Notes: generated from the letters alone by a model not told the origin. 64,000 nucleotides of DNA from an uncultured Cohaesibacter sp. (GCF_963667045.1 NZ_OY762934.1:1481501-1545500), one strand, 5' to 3'; counted from the first letter of the stretch, positions 46,470 to 56,644 are shown. Numbers and translations are program-made.

Positions 46470-46546
46470 ATTTGGGCTCCATAGTTAGGTGAGGTATCAC
46501 AGGCTCCGGGCAAACACCCTGCGACTGAGCCCGCCAGACACCGATG

Positions 46547-47026
46547 CTAATGCGCCTGCCCGACTGGCTTGCGCATCGTGATGGAGGTCGGACGGTCATA
46601 GCCTGGATGCGCGGTCTCGAGGGTTTTGACAAAGCCGAGCGCGGCAAAGATCCGGTGATTTTCGATGAGCTCGATACGGGTCTGCAACTCCAACGCCGTA
46701 TAACCGAGGGCCTCCGCCCGCTGCTCGGCAATTCTCACCAACGCCCGCCCCAAGCCATCGCCTCGAGCATCGCCGGATACGGCCATCTTGCCCAGATAGA
46801 GACAATCGGGCTTACCCGTGAGGAACACGCAGGCTCTCACGGGGGAACCGATCGACCAGACTTCGCCAATTTCGCATTGGCGGGCGATGTCTTCAACGGT
46901 CAGCCGATGCATGGAGCTTGGCGGGTCGATACGTCCATCCATATATGCAAATGCCTCATGGACGAGCGCCAGAATCTCGCCGAGAGCAGCATCCTCAGGG
47001 GTGTGTTTGGTTGGTTTCAGGGTCAT
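46547..47026 (-). CDS. GNAT-family N-acetyltransferase
   Basis: This 159-residue single-domain acetyltransferase has the acetyl-CoA loop in YLGKMAVSGDARGDGLGRAL (about residues 75-94) and the C-terminal LGFVKTLETAHPGYDR block. Its ATG (47024-47026) overlaps the mutY stop codon (ATGA), so the two are probably translationally coupled. The longer frame upstream would lie inside mutY and is not used. Substrate unknown. Confidence 0.85.
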   Translation of the reverse strand: MTLKPTKHTPEDAALGEILALVHEAFAYMDGRIDPPSSMHRLTVEDIARQCEIGEVWSIGSPVRACVFLTGKPDCLYLGKMAVSGDARGDGLGRALVRIAEQRAEALGYTALELQTRIELIENHRIFAALGFVKTLETAHPGYDRPTSITMRKPVGQAH

Positions 47027-48159
47027 GGGGTTAACTCCACCACTTTGCGGAAGACAGTTGGCAGGGCCTCGCCTCTGATCTGGTCCGGTGTCGACCACCA
47101 GCCCTGAGCAAGCGGAGCCTGCGCTTCACACGTCGTTTCATAGATATCGAGTTCGAGATGAAAGTGGGTGAAGGTGTGGGTGACCTGCCCCAATTTCTTG
47201 TGAAAGTGCAAGCCCGCCGGGGCTGCCGCAAGCGCTGTTTCCGGATCGAAGCGCTCGCCTTGTTTCTTGTCGAACCAGTCGGTGGTCGGCACTGCTGTCA
47301 TCGAGGCAAGCAGCCCCTTGTCCGGGCGCTTCTGAAGCCACACGGCACCATCAGGTCGGCGGATGAGAAAGGCCGCGCCGCGTCGGACCGGCCTGTCTTT
47401 CTTGGGCGCCTTGACGGGGTAGCGTTCCATGTCGCCCACCATCTCGGCTTCACAGGCGCCACTGAAGGGACAGAGCGAGCAGGCGGGCCTCTTGGGGCTG
47501 CACAGGCTGGCGCCCAGATCCATCATCGCCTGCGCGAAATCGCCTGGACGGTGTGCGGGAGTCAGCAGCGCCATCTTCGCCTTGATCGGCTTCTTGGCAG
47601 ATGGCAACGGCTCATCAATCCGATAGAGGCGCGCGATGATGCGCTCGATGTTGCCATCAACCACTGCCACCGGCTCGTCAAAGGCAATAGCTGCGATGGC
47701 GGCGGCGGTATAGTCGCCGATGCCCGGCAGCGCTTTCAGAGCCGTGGCGTTCTCGGGGAAGCGCCCGTCATGATCGGTAACGATGGTGCGGGCGCATTTG
47801 TGCAGATTGCGGGCGCGGGAATAATAGCCAAGCCCGGCCCACGCCTTGAGGATGTCCTCCTCGTCGGCAGCCGCCAGATCGCCAACCGTTGGCCAGCGCG
47901 CCAGAAAGGCGGTGAAATAGTCCTTGACAGCGCCGACTGTGGTCTGCTGTAGCATGATCTCGCTAAGCCAGACATGGTAGGGCTCTGGCAAAACACCCAC
48001 AGCAGCATCCGCTGGCGACGTGCGCCAGGGCAAAGTCCGGTGATGCCTGTCATACCAGGTCAAGAGAGCGGTAGCCTTCGGGGCATTTGCCGTCCCGGAG
48101 GCGCGCTGGAGCGCGGTACTGTCGTTCACTTTGGGGCCACCCGTCTTGTTGCTACCCAT
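47023..48159 (-). CDS. mutY: Adenine DNA glycosylase MutY
   Basis: This 378-residue repair enzyme removes adenine mispaired with 8-oxoguanine. It shows the catalytic WLSEIMLQQTTV (near residues 65-76), the helix-hairpin-helix ALPGIGDYTAAAI, the VVDGNIERI segment with the catalytic Asp, and the 4Fe-4S ligands of GASLCSPKRPACSLCPFSGAC (about 215-235). The C-terminal 130 residues form the NUDIX-like 8-oxoG recognition domain. It shares an ATGA overlap with the following GNAT gene. Confidence 0.96.
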   Translation of the reverse strand: MGSNKTGGPKVNDSTALQRASGTANAPKATALLTWYDRHHRTLPWRTSPADAAVGVLPEPYHVWLSEIMLQQTTVGAVKDYFTAFLARWPTVGDLAAADEEDILKAWAGLGYYSRARNLHKCARTIVTDHDGRFPENATALKALPGIGDYTAAAIAAIAFDEPVAVVDGNIERIIARLYRIDEPLPSAKKPIKAKMALLTPAHRPGDFAQAMMDLGASLCSPKRPACSLCPFSGACEAEMVGDMERYPVKAPKKDRPVRRGAAFLIRRPDGAVWLQKRPDKGLLASMTAVPTTDWFDKKQGERFDPETALAAAPAGLHFHKKLGQVTHTFTHFHLELDIYETTCEAQAPLAQGWWSTPDQIRGEALPTVFRKVVELTP

Positions 48160-48493
48160 GGGGAATCGGATTTTCCCTTAGTGTGACCATTTCTCCTCGG
48201 GCAAATCAAGCGCTGCCATACAGGGCGCTTCGCGCATAACCCCATTCAATTCAGCCGCATCATCCATAACCAGAATTTTATTTGCCATTTATTTTTACTA
48301 TAAATACGAAAGTTAACCTATGTAAAAACAACAATACAAAAAGGTAATTACGGGTAAAATATTTAGAAAATACCAAAAATAAACGCTATTACATTTTTTT
48401 AACTTGTCGAGGACAGAATTCAAAAAACATCGCAAATAGGTTGTTCTTCCAAAAAATAAAATATGAAGAAACCTTTTTCGTCAAGGATCAGTC
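48160..48493. other. AT-rich promoter region upstream of chemoreceptor
   Basis: These 334 bases between divergent mutY and the chemoreceptor gene are strikingly AT-rich from 48280 onward. They presumably hold the receptor promoter; no gene or inverted repeat was identified. Confidence 0.45.
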
Positions 48494-50233
48494 ATGTCAA
48501 TTAATCCCCTCTCCTTTCTTCCAAAATGGGCAACTTCGATAAAATTCAAGATATTTTCGATTGTATTGCTTTCTGCTATAGGTATCATCACCTTGACTAT
48601 ACAATCTGGAAGGATGACAAAAGACGACCTAATGGCAGACAAGGAACGGGAACTTGCGCACCTCGTAGAATCTGCGACAAGTATAGCTAAAAACTATAGT
48701 GAGCAGGCCCAAAAGGGCGCCATTACGGAAGCGGAAGCCAAGCAACGTGCCATGGACGCCATTTCCATGATGCGCTACAACGCGAACGACTATTTCTTCA
48801 TTCTCGGTATTGACAGCCGCGTTCTGATGCATCCGTTCAGTGCCGATGTCGTAGGCAAGGACACATCCGGCACCAAGGATATCAATGGTGTTTACACCAC
48901 GCGCAATTTCCTCAAAATCGCCAAAGAAAAGGGTGCAGGCAGCCTCAACTATGTCTGGCCGAAACCGGGTGAGACAGAGGCCTCGCCCAAGATGTCCTAT
49001 GCCAAGCTGTTTGCCCCATGGGGCTGGGTGGTAGTCACCGGCGTTTATATCGATGACATCAATGCGATCTACGCGGCCAACATGCAACGGCTCTATCTGT
49101 TTGCAGGCATCATTGCCCTCGTTATCGTCATCAGTTCCATCCTCACCGCCTTCTCCATCACCCGTCCGCTCGGCAAGGCCGTCCAGACGACCCGCCAACT
49201 GGCTGACGGCAGTCTGGATCTTGATATTCCCAACACGCACAGAACCGACGAAATAGGGGATCTGGGACGGGCGCTGATCGTGTTCCGGGACGGCGCCAGG
49301 GAACGGCTGGCGCTTGAAAAGGAACAGGCGATCCAGAAGAAGAAGGGCGAGGAACAGCAGCGCATCATGATGATGGACATGGCCGACAGGTTCGACAATA
49401 CTGTCAGCCACATCATCAAGACCGTCGCCCATGCGGCAACCGGCTTCGGGCTGCAGACCGAGCAATTAGCCGAGCGGTCACGGGAGAACAGTGATCGCGT
49501 CAAATCCATCTCCGAAGCCATGTCTGCCTCAAGCAGTAACGTGCAGACTGTTGCCGGAGCTTCCGAGGAAATGACCACCTCGATTTCAGAGATTGCCTGT
49601 CAGATCGAAGAAACCAACCGCTTCTCGCGCACCGCCGTGGATGAAGTGCAGAAGGCGTCAGGTGTCATCGGCTCCCTGTCCCAGTCCTCCAAGGCTATTG
49701 GCCAGATCGTCGGGCTGATCAAGGATATTGCCGAGCAGACCAATCTTCTGGCACTCAACGCCACCATCGAGGCGGCCAGAGCGGGCGAGGCAGGCCGGGG
49801 CTTTGCGGTTGTTGCGGCAGAGGTCAAGGATCTCGCATCCCAGACCGGCAAGGCAACCGAAGAGATTGCCGACCAGATCAACGCGATCCAGAGAATGATT
49901 TCCGAGGCCGTGGTCGCCATCGAGCATGTCGACGGCACAATCGGCGAACTCAACCGTATATCCAGCACCATCGCCTCTGCTGTGGAGCAGCAGGGCGCAG
50001 CCTCGCAGGAAATTAGCTGCAGCATTTCGGATGCCGCTCGCAACAGCCATCAGGTTACCGAGAATACCGAAGCCCTCAACGGCTTGGCGCATGAGAATGA
50101 TCGCGCTGCAGCCGACATGTCCCGGCATGCAACCGATCTGGAAACCCAGATCGCCAACCTGTCCGAGCAGGTCGAAGCCTTCCTTGAAGGGATCAGGCAG
50201 CAAAATGCCACTGGCGGAGCCAGGGCTGCCTGA
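48494..50233 (+). CDS. Methyl-accepting chemotaxis protein with single Cache sensor
   Basis: This 579-residue receptor has a first membrane helix (about residues 21-40), a periplasmic single Cache domain (about 45-190; MRYNANDYFFILGIDSRVLMHP and APWGWVVVTGVYIDDI), a second membrane helix (about 200-222), HAMP (about 223-275) and a signalling coiled coil with [20 protein letters not shown]. sCache receptors of this kind often sense small organic acids. Ends with a short unconserved tail (QQNATGGARAA). It follows an AT-rich promoter region and is closed by a terminator. Confidence 0.93.
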   Translation: MSINPLSFLPKWATSIKFKIFSIVLLSAIGIITLTIQSGRMTKDDLMADKERELAHLVESATSIAKNYSEQAQKGAITEAEAKQRAMDAISMMRYNANDYFFILGIDSRVLMHPFSADVVGKDTSGTKDINGVYTTRNFLKIAKEKGAGSLNYVWPKPGETEASPKMSYAKLFAPWGWVVVTGVYIDDINAIYAANMQRLYLFAGIIALVIVISSILTAFSITRPLGKAVQTTRQLADGSLDLDIPNTHRTDEIGDLGRALIVFRDGARERLALEKEQAIQKKKGEEQQRIMMMDMADRFDNTVSHIIKTVAHAATGFGLQTEQLAERSRENSDRVKSISEAMSASSSNVQTVAGASEEMTTSISEIACQIEETNRFSRTAVDEVQKASGVIGSLSQSSKAIGQIVGLIKDIAEQTNLLALNATIEAARAGEAGRGFAVVAAEVKDLASQTGKATEEIADQINAIQRMISEAVVAIEHVDGTIGELNRISSTIASAVEQQGAASQEISCSISDAARNSHQVTENTEALNGLAHENDRAAADMSRHATDLETQIANLSEQVEAFLEGIRQQNATGGARAA

Positions 50234-50286
50234 GCAAGCCGCCCTGCTACAGACACCTTGCGAAAATACCCGCAAGACCGACAAAG

Positions 50287-50322
50287 AAAAGCCCTCCATA
50301 GGTAAACGATGGAGGGCTTTTT
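50287..50322. terminator. Terminator between chemoreceptor and EF-hand gene
   Basis: AAAGCCCTCCAT and ATGGAGGGCTTT make a perfect 12-pair stem with a nine-base loop, flanked by A-run and T-run. It can serve both convergent genes. Confidence 0.9.
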
Positions 50323-50365
50323 GATGTTATGAAAGAGTGAGCTGCCTGCTACATATCAGAGGCGA

Positions 50366-50815
50366 TCAGGCGGACAGGTCGACCGAATTGCCGTCCTCTT
50401 CGCCGGAATTCTGCAGCTTCAGCGCGGCCTCGTATTCATCTGTCAGGTGCAGCATGTAATTGATGAAATTCTGCTTGCTTTCCTTGTTTTCCAACTGCGA
50501 GACAATCTCGGTGAAGGTGTCCTCGTTAATTCCCTCACCACCCAGAACCAGCGCCAGCGGGTTGATCGTGCTGCCCTGCCCGACTTCCTGCTTCATCTGG
50601 TTGAGATAGGACATGAACTCCGGCTTAGTCAGCTTGCCATCACCGAAGCTGTCAGCGGACTCGAAGTTCTTGCGGCTCAGGATGGGCACATTCTGCGCTT
50701 CGTCAACATCAAGATCGCCGCTCTTGTCGAGATCGTATTTGTCAACCATCAGGTCAACAGCCGCCTGATTGCTGATCCGGAAAATGGGCATGTAGCCCGA
50801 CGCACCACTAATCAT
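50366..50815 (-). CDS. EF-hand calcium-binding protein
   Basis: This 149-residue acidic protein has one canonical EF-hand loop (Asp28 to Glu39, DLDKSGDLDVDE) and a second, slightly degenerate loop (Asp55 to Glu66, DSFGDGKLTKPE, with Phe at the third position). No signal peptide is visible, so it is probably cytosolic or exported by another route. The C-terminal half is helical and acidic. Function unknown; calcium sensing or buffering is inferred. It converges with the sCache chemoreceptor. Confidence 0.75.
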   Translation of the reverse strand: MISGASGYMPIFRISNQAAVDLMVDKYDLDKSGDLDVDEAQNVPILSRKNFESADSFGDGKLTKPEFMSYLNQMKQEVGQGSTINPLALVLGGEGINEDTFTEIVSQLENKESKQNFINYMLHLTDEYEAALKLQNSGEEDGNSVDLSA

Positions 50816-51133
50816 GGCTACACTCCCTTCGTGTCTCCGCGGCCATCGTCATGGTTAATGATTTTAAGAAAATATGGTTAACCCGAGGTTTAATTTTTAC
50901 ATTGCGCAACACCCTTTAAAAAACAGACACAAATCTTCGCGCAAACCATCGGTCTGGCCTCCACTCTAGCGGTCTCAAAGATCAAAGATACTGGGGAGGG
51001 AATTTTCGGGATTCACAGGACTTTAAGCGAAGTCGTTTTTATTGTTTAATTCTTTAACTGGATATTGGGCGGCAAGCACCTTATGTCTAGAGTCAACATA
51101 GTCACACAATTGCAATCATTTCGCGGGTCCACC
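50816..51133. other. Intergenic region upstream of tldD
   Basis: These 318 bases lie between the divergent EF-hand gene and tldD. They are AT-rich around 50870-51060. No gene seen; if tldD starts at an upstream codon (51065 or 51083), its leader occupies the right end. Confidence 0.4.
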
Positions 51134-52633
51134 ATGCATTCTCTCTCTTCTTCATTGCCAGCCGCCTTTCAGGCGCTCTCGCCTGCTTCCAGTCTCATCA
51201 AGGGCGAGGGCAATGATCTGCTAGAGAGTTGTGGTCTGGACAAAGAAGAACTGCGGCAACTACTTGCCGATACGGTGCATGGGGCCGACGATGGTGAGCT
51301 GTTCTTTGAACAGACCCAGTCGGAAAGCCTGGTGTTTGACAATGGCCGCCTGAAAAGCTCGGCGTTTGATACCGGTCAGGGCTTTGGCCTTAGGGCCGTT
51401 GCTGGCGAAATGGCAGGCTACGCCCATTCCGGCGAGCTCAACATGGCCGCCATCCGGCGCGCAGCCGACTCCGTTCGTGGCGTGGCACAAGGCTACGAGG
51501 GCGTCTGGGACATGGCCCCGCCGCGGGCCAACCACCAGATCTATAGTGGTTTCAATCCCGTTGATGATCTGACCCTCGGCATGAAAATCGCCCTGCTGGA
51601 AGAGATCGACGCCTATGCGCGCGACAAGGATCCGCGCGTCCGGCAGGTGTCGGCCTCGCTGGTTGGCAACTGGCGCCGCGTCGGCATCCTTCGGCCCAAC
51701 GGTCAGTGGTTCGAAGATGTGCGCCCGCTTGTCCGGCTCAATGTGTCCGTGGTCGTGGGCGAAGGCGAGCGCATGGAAGCAGGCAGCCATGGTTTTGGTG
51801 GCCGCAACAGTTATGAATTTTTCCTGCAGGACAACGGGCTGGAAGGCGGCTGGAAGAACGCTGCTGATGAGGCCATCCGTCAGGCACTGGTCAATCTGGA
51901 AGCCATAGCAGCCCCGGCTGGCGAGCTTGACGTGGTGCTTGGTCCGGGTTGGCCCGGCGTGCTGCTGCATGAAGCGGTCGGCCATGGCCTTGAAGGCGAT
52001 TTCAACCGGCGCAAGAGCTCGGCCTTCTCTGAACTGATGGGCCAGCAGGTCGCTGCCAAGGGGGTGACGATCGTTGATGACGGTACCATTCGCGGCAAGC
52101 GCGGTTCGCTCAACATCGACGACGAAGGCACCCCGTCCCAGCGCACGACACTGATCGAGGATGGGATTCTGGTCGGCTACATGCAGGACAGGCAGAACGC
52201 CCGTCTGATGGGGACGAGTTCCACCGGCAATGGACGGCGTCAATCCTACGCTCATCTGCCAATGCCGCGCATGACCAACACCATCATGGAAGCGGGTGAA
52301 CACGATCCCGAGGAAATCCTGAAATCTGTCAAGAACGGCATCTTTGCGGTCAATTTCGGTGGTGGTCAGGTCGACATCACCTCGGGCAAGTTCGTTTTCT
52401 CCTGCACCGAAGCCTATGTCATTGAAGATGGCAAGGTGGGCGCACCGGTCAAGGGCGCAACCCTGATCGGCAATGGTCCGGAAGCGATGAAACGCATTTC
52501 GATGATCGGCAACGACATGGAGCTGGATACCGGCGTCGGTACCTGCGGCAAACAGGGTCAGGGCGTGCCGGTGGGCGTCGGCCAGCCGACCCTCCGGATC
52601 GATGGCATCACGGTGGGCGGCACGCGCACCTGA
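51134..52633 (+). CDS. tldD: Metalloprotease subunit TldD
   Basis: This 499-residue subunit forms the TldD/TldE(PmbA) zinc protease complex that trims peptides such as CcdA antitoxin and modified peptides. The zinc motif HEAVGHGLEGD lies near residue 279, followed by the GVTIVDDGTIRGKRGSLNIDDEG block, cut here after GVTIVDDGTIRGKRGSLNID, and the C-terminal TCGKQGQGVPVGVGQPTLRI. The start is uncertain: ATG 51134 gives the usual length, but the frame is open to 51065 with further starts. Its partner PmbA is at the right edge of the window, about 11 kb away. A terminator follows. Confidence 0.93.
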   Translation: MHSLSSSLPAAFQALSPASSLIKGEGNDLLESCGLDKEELRQLLADTVHGADDGELFFEQTQSESLVFDNGRLKSSAFDTGQGFGLRAVAGEMAGYAHSGELNMAAIRRAADSVRGVAQGYEGVWDMAPPRANHQIYSGFNPVDDLTLGMKIALLEEIDAYARDKDPRVRQVSASLVGNWRRVGILRPNGQWFEDVRPLVRLNVSVVVGEGERMEAGSHGFGGRNSYEFFLQDNGLEGGWKNAADEAIRQALVNLEAIAAPAGELDVVLGPGWPGVLLHEAVGHGLEGDFNRRKSSAFSELMGQQVAAKGVTIVDDGTIRGKRGSLNIDDEGTPSQRTTLIEDGILVGYMQDRQNARLMGTSSTGNGRRQSYAHLPMPRMTNTIMEAGEHDPEEILKSVKNGIFAVNFGGGQVDITSGKFVFSCTEAYVIEDGKVGAPVKGATLIGNGPEAMKRISMIGNDMELDTGVGTCGKQGQGVPVGVGQPTLRIDGITVGGTRT

Positions 52634-52680
52634 ACCCCGCTTTCTCGCCACCAGCAAACGGACGGACCAACATCAATTGA

Positions 52681-52715
52681 AAAGGAGGGGGACACAATGG
52701 CCACCCTCCTTTTTT
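52681..52715 (+). terminator. Terminator of tldD
   Basis: AAAGGAGGG pairs with CCCTCCTTT across a 14-base loop and a run of T follows, about 48 bases after the tldD stop. Confidence 0.85.
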
Positions 52716-52773
52716 CGTACAACACCTTCAAGTCAGCCCCGAGGACGGGGCGAGACAATCCGTTTGCCTAAGC

Positions 52774-53931
52774 TCAGGCCGCAGAGACATCCGCAAGAAA
52801 TTGCTCGATGTTCCTTTTCAGCGAGACGGCACTTGTGTTCAGCTCGTTGGTGGCATTCTTGACCATCTGCGCCGACTCCGTGGTCTGTGCGGCTTTCTCG
52901 GAAACCGACTGCATGTTCTGCGAGGCGGAATGGGTGCTGTTGGCTGCCTGCTGCACATTGGAGGCAATTTCGCCCGTGGCGGCACCCTGCTGCTCGACGG
53001 CGGTGGCAATCGCTGAGGTGTAGCCGTCCACCTCTTCCATAACCCGGGCAATCTTGGCGATCGACTGGACCGTTTCTCCACTCGAAGCCTGAATGGCATT
53101 GATCAGGCCACTGATTTCCTCGGTTGCCTTTGATGTCTGGGTCGCCAGTTCCTTGACTTCCGCCGCAACGACTGCAAATCCTCTGCCGGCTTCCCCTGCC
53201 CGCGCAGCTTCGATGGTGGCGTTGAGCGCCAGAAGGTTGGTCTGCTCGGCGATGGCCTGAATAAGGCTGACCACTTCGCCGATCTTGCGCGAGGCTTCGT
53301 CCAGTTCGGCGACCTTGCCGTTGGAGATCTTGGTATCTTCGGTTGCGACGGCGACCACTTCCTTGCTGCGGACCGCCTGCTGCATGATTTCGTTGATCGA
53401 GGCGGTGAGTTCCTCGGCAGCAGAGGCAACCGAGCGCACGTTAGCTGACGCATCATGGCTGGAGGCGGAGGCCTGCGAAGAGCTGCCCTCGGTCTGACGG
53501 GCGATGTCTTCGAGATTGTTGGCGGCATGATCCATTTCGCCAACCTGGGTAGCGACCACATCAAGATTTCGCCCAACGCTCTCCCGGAAGAGCCGGATCA
53601 GTTCTGACGTCCGCTCTGCCCGTTTGATGCGCTCGACATCGTTCTGCTTTTCAAGTTCTGCCAGACGGCCGCGTTCGATGGCTCCAATGCGGAATTCCTC
53701 GACAGCACGGCTCATGGCGCCGATTTCGTCATTGCGGTCCTGACCGGAGATCTCGGCATCCAGCTGGTTGTCGGCAATGGCGAGAATGTCCTGATTGAGC
53801 GCAAAAATGGGCTTGGCAATGTTGCGGGCGAGGGTAAATAGCTGATAACCCAGCATGAGCATGAAGGATATGACAAAGAAAGCAACGAGCGCGTCGAGTC
53901 GGCTCGAGATGCTATGAAAGATCTTGGACAT
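52774..53931 (-). CDS. Chemoreceptor-like protein without a sensor domain
   Basis: This 385-residue protein has a single membrane segment at residues 12-35, no periplasmic domain, then a HAMP domain (about 36-90) and a full receptor signalling coiled coil with [20 protein letters not shown] near residues 228-247. Because it lacks an external sensor, it may read membrane state, energy or a protein partner, or join arrays formed by other receptors. The C-terminus ([13 protein letters not shown]) closely resembles that of the helical-bundle receptor at 11853 ([11 protein letters not shown]). Confidence 0.9.
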   Translation of the reverse strand: MSKIFHSISSRLDALVAFFVISFMLMLGYQLFTLARNIAKPIFALNQDILAIADNQLDAEISGQDRNDEIGAMSRAVEEFRIGAIERGRLAELEKQNDVERIKRAERTSELIRLFRESVGRNLDVVATQVGEMDHAANNLEDIARQTEGSSSQASASSHDASANVRSVASAAEELTASINEIMQQAVRSKEVVAVATEDTKISNGKVAELDEASRKIGEVVSLIQAIAEQTNLLALNATIEAARAGEAGRGFAVVAAEVKELATQTSKATEEISGLINAIQASSGETVQSIAKIARVMEEVDGYTSAIATAVEQQGAATGEIASNVQQAANSTHSASQNMQSVSEKAAQTTESAQMVKNATNELNTSAVSLKRNIEQFLADVSAA

Positions 53932-54156
53932 GGTTTAGCTCCGGTGCACGCTTGTTGGTATGCTGGTTTTCTTCGTTTGGTTGCTGTTTACAATTATAGA
54001 AAGGTAAACTTACGGGAAACTTGTTACCCAAAAGCATGAGATTGGTTCTGATCAATAGAGACCATTTGCCGCATCACATACCACTTGCTATGGATCAGCT
54101 AATTTGCGTTCCCATTTTGTTTCAGTTTCTGACGTTTTTCCAAGGCGAATCAAACG

Positions 54157-54465
54157 ATGACAAAGCATCCTCTTGATCATTTGATCGAACAGCGCATTCA
54201 GGAAGCGCTCGACAACGGTGACCTTTCCAACCTGCCCAACGCGGGAAAGCCCCTGTCCGATCTAGATCTTTCGTCGGAGGACCTACTGGCCCGCGTGGTC
54301 AGGGAACAGGGTGGGGAACCAGCCTTTGTTACCCTCAACAGAAAACTGCAGATGCTTCTCAAACGGCTCGATCAGGTAAATGATCCCATCCGGCACAAGG
54401 CGCTTGAGCAGCAGATTGCCGATATGCGGACCAAGATGGCAATTGAGAAGGAACGGGGCTTCTAG
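54157..54465 (+). CDS. DUF1992 protein (DnaJ-C28-like domain)
   Basis: This 102-residue protein is a complete DUF1992 domain, the segment shared with the eukaryotic DnaJ homologue C28: HPLDHLIEQRIQEALDNGDL, then NLPNAGKPL and the helical RKLQMLLKRLDQVNDPIRHK. Small, soluble and without a J domain. The function is unknown. The ATG at 54157 starts right at the domain. It is well separated from neighbours. Confidence 0.85.
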   Translation: MTKHPLDHLIEQRIQEALDNGDLSNLPNAGKPLSDLDLSSEDLLARVVREQGGEPAFVTLNRKLQMLLKRLDQVNDPIRHKALEQQIADMRTKMAIEKERGF

Positions 54466-54811
54466 GCGTCACGATCCGACAGATTTGCAGCACAAGGTGC
54501 GGCAAAAGCCAGCCTTGCCTACGCCCGAGCCCCGGTCAAATATCCTTCCATGGCCCTGCCATGGCCCGGCAGGAGCCCCCAACTTATGCTTTGCGCCAAT
54601 CTTTTTGCCCAATTGCGTCAATCGGTGCCAAGGAACGATTGCATTTTGCAAAATCGTCCTCTACAAGGGGGCCTCACCCCGTGACATGGTTGGCCGAAGG
54701 TGCAGCTTGCCTCTGAGCAAAGAAAGCTGCGAGGGGAAAAGGCTTCAAGACGCGGGAAACAATTGACGAAGGCCAGAGCTCTGCTGGCAAGGATTTCCTG
54801 GAAAGCCTCAC
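54466..54811. other. Intergenic region upstream of the DEAD-box helicase
   Basis: These 346 bases hold no supported gene. Helicase genes of this type often have long, cold-responsive leaders; the leader here could extend over much of the gap, but no cold-box motif was recognised. Confidence 0.4.
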
Positions 54812-56644
54812 ATGACTACTTTTGAAAGCGTGCATCCCGCGCTTGCCTCCGCATTGACCAAACGCGGCTATGATCACCTCACATCCGTACAGCAAGCTGT
54901 CATCGAAGCCGATGTGAAGGGTCGCGACCTGCTTGTTTCCGCCCAGACGGGTTCGGGCAAGACTGTTGCCTTCGGACTGGGCATGGCAGAAAGCCTGCTG
55001 GACGCTGCGGGCAAACTGCCGCGCGCTTCCGAGCCTCTGGCGCTGGTCATTGCCCCTACCCGCGAACTGGCCCTGCAGGTCAAGGCTGAACTCGAATGGC
55101 TCTATGCCGACTGCGGCGCCCACATCGCGTCCTGTGTTGGCGGCATGGATATCCGCCGCGAGCGCCGCGACCTGTCCAACGGCTGCCATATTCTGGTCGG
55201 TACGCCAGGCCGCCTACGCGACCATATCGAACGCGGGTCTCTCGAGCTGGGCCAGCTCCGGGTTTCCGTGCTGGACGAAGCAGACGAGATGCTTGATCTG
55301 GGCTTCCGCGATGATCTGGAATTCATTCTGTCCAACGCTTCGGAAGAACGACAGACGTTCCTGTTTTCAGCCACCGTTCCAAAGCCGATCGAGGAGCTGG
55401 CCAAGACCTACCAGCGCAATGCCCTGCGGATCACGACCGCTGAACAGCGTCACCAGCATGCCGACATCGACTATCATGCCCATCTTGTTTCGCCAAAGGA
55501 CAGGGAAAAGGCCGTCATCAACGTTCTGCGCTTCCACGAATCCCCGAGCGCGATGATCTTCTGCTCGACCCGCGAGATGGTGCGCCACCTGTCATCGCGT
55601 CTGTCCAACCGCGGCTTTGCCGTTGTGGCCCTGTCCGGCGAGCTGAGCCAGAGCGAACGCACCCTTGCACTGCAGTCCATGCGGGACGGCCGGGCGCGGG
55701 TCTGCGTGGCAACCGACGTTGCTGCGCGCGGTATTGACCTGCCGAACCTTGATCTGGTGATCCATGCAGATCTGCCCAACAACTCCGAAACCCTGCTGCA
55801 CCGCTCGGGCCGCACAGGCCGTGCTGGCCGCAAGGGCAACTGCGCAATCATCGTGCCGCAGAACAAGCGCAATCTGGTCCACCGCCTGCTGAAATTCGCC
55901 AATGTTCGCGTCCAGTGGGAGTCTGTTCCTTCCATCGACGACATTCTCAAGCAGGATCAGGCCCGCATCTTCAACCATCCGCTGCTGAAAACTGCGCCGG
56001 AAGGAGACGACCTGGCTCTGGCCCAGAATCTTCTGGCCACCTATGGCGCCGAGCAGATCGCCCATGCGTTCCTCGGCACCCAGCAGGCAAACTGCCCTGC
56101 ACCGGAAGAACTAATCGAACTCAGCTATCAGGACGACGGCCGCAAGGGCGAGCGTGAACATGAACGCGAGCGCAACGACTTTGAAGATGGCGTCTGGTTC
56201 CGCGTGAACGCTGGCCGCAAGCACCGGGCCGAGCCGCGCTGGCTGTTGCCGCTCATCTGTCGGGTTGGCGGCTTCAACAAGAAGAAGGTCGGCTTCATCC
56301 GCATTCTCGATAGCGAGACCGTGTTCGAACTGGCCCCGGATGTCGCAGACCGGTTCCAGGACGTGATGGAAACCGAAGGCACCGGCGAAAAGAGCCTCCG
56401 GATCACCAAGATCGGGGAACGTCCAGAACAGCTTCTGGGCGGCGGTCGTGGTGGCCAGGGTGGCCGTGGCAAACCGCAGGGCAAGGGCTCGCGTTCCAGT
56501 GATGGTCCAGGCCCGCGTTCGCGTCGCCGCGATGCACGCCCAGAAGGCCGCGGCAGGGATGATGGCTTCCGCCGCGACAAGAAGCCTTACAAAAGCAAGA
56601 GCGGCAAGGGCGGAAAATCGAACTATCATCCGCTCAACGACTAG
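54812..56644 (+). CDS. DEAD-box RNA helicase, DbpA/DeaD-like
   Basis: This 610-residue ATP-dependent RNA helicase has AQTGSGKT (about residues 45-52), DEAD (about 155-158), SAT near 187 and HRSGRTGRAGRKG near 330. After the helicase core come a DbpA-type RNA-binding domain (about 445-530; WFRVNAGRKHRAEPRWLLPL, GFIRILDSETVFEL) and a Gly/Arg-rich disordered tail (545-610) that binds RNA nonspecifically. The expected role is ribosome assembly or RNA decay, especially in the cold. ATG 54812 begins with the typical MTTFESVHPALASAL. Confidence 0.92.
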   Translation: MTTFESVHPALASALTKRGYDHLTSVQQAVIEADVKGRDLLVSAQTGSGKTVAFGLGMAESLLDAAGKLPRASEPLALVIAPTRELALQVKAELEWLYADCGAHIASCVGGMDIRRERRDLSNGCHILVGTPGRLRDHIERGSLELGQLRVSVLDEADEMLDLGFRDDLEFILSNASEERQTFLFSATVPKPIEELAKTYQRNALRITTAEQRHQHADIDYHAHLVSPKDREKAVINVLRFHESPSAMIFCSTREMVRHLSSRLSNRGFAVVALSGELSQSERTLALQSMRDGRARVCVATDVAARGIDLPNLDLVIHADLPNNSETLLHRSGRTGRAGRKGNCAIIVPQNKRNLVHRLLKFANVRVQWESVPSIDDILKQDQARIFNHPLLKTAPEGDDLALAQNLLATYGAEQIAHAFLGTQQANCPAPEELIELSYQDDGRKGEREHERERNDFEDGVWFRVNAGRKHRAEPRWLLPLICRVGGFNKKKVGFIRILDSETVFELAPDVADRFQDVMETEGTGEKSLRITKIGERPEQLLGGGRGGQGGRGKPQGKGSRSSDGPGPRSRRRDARPEGRGRDDGFRRDKKPYKSKSGKGGKSNYHPLND

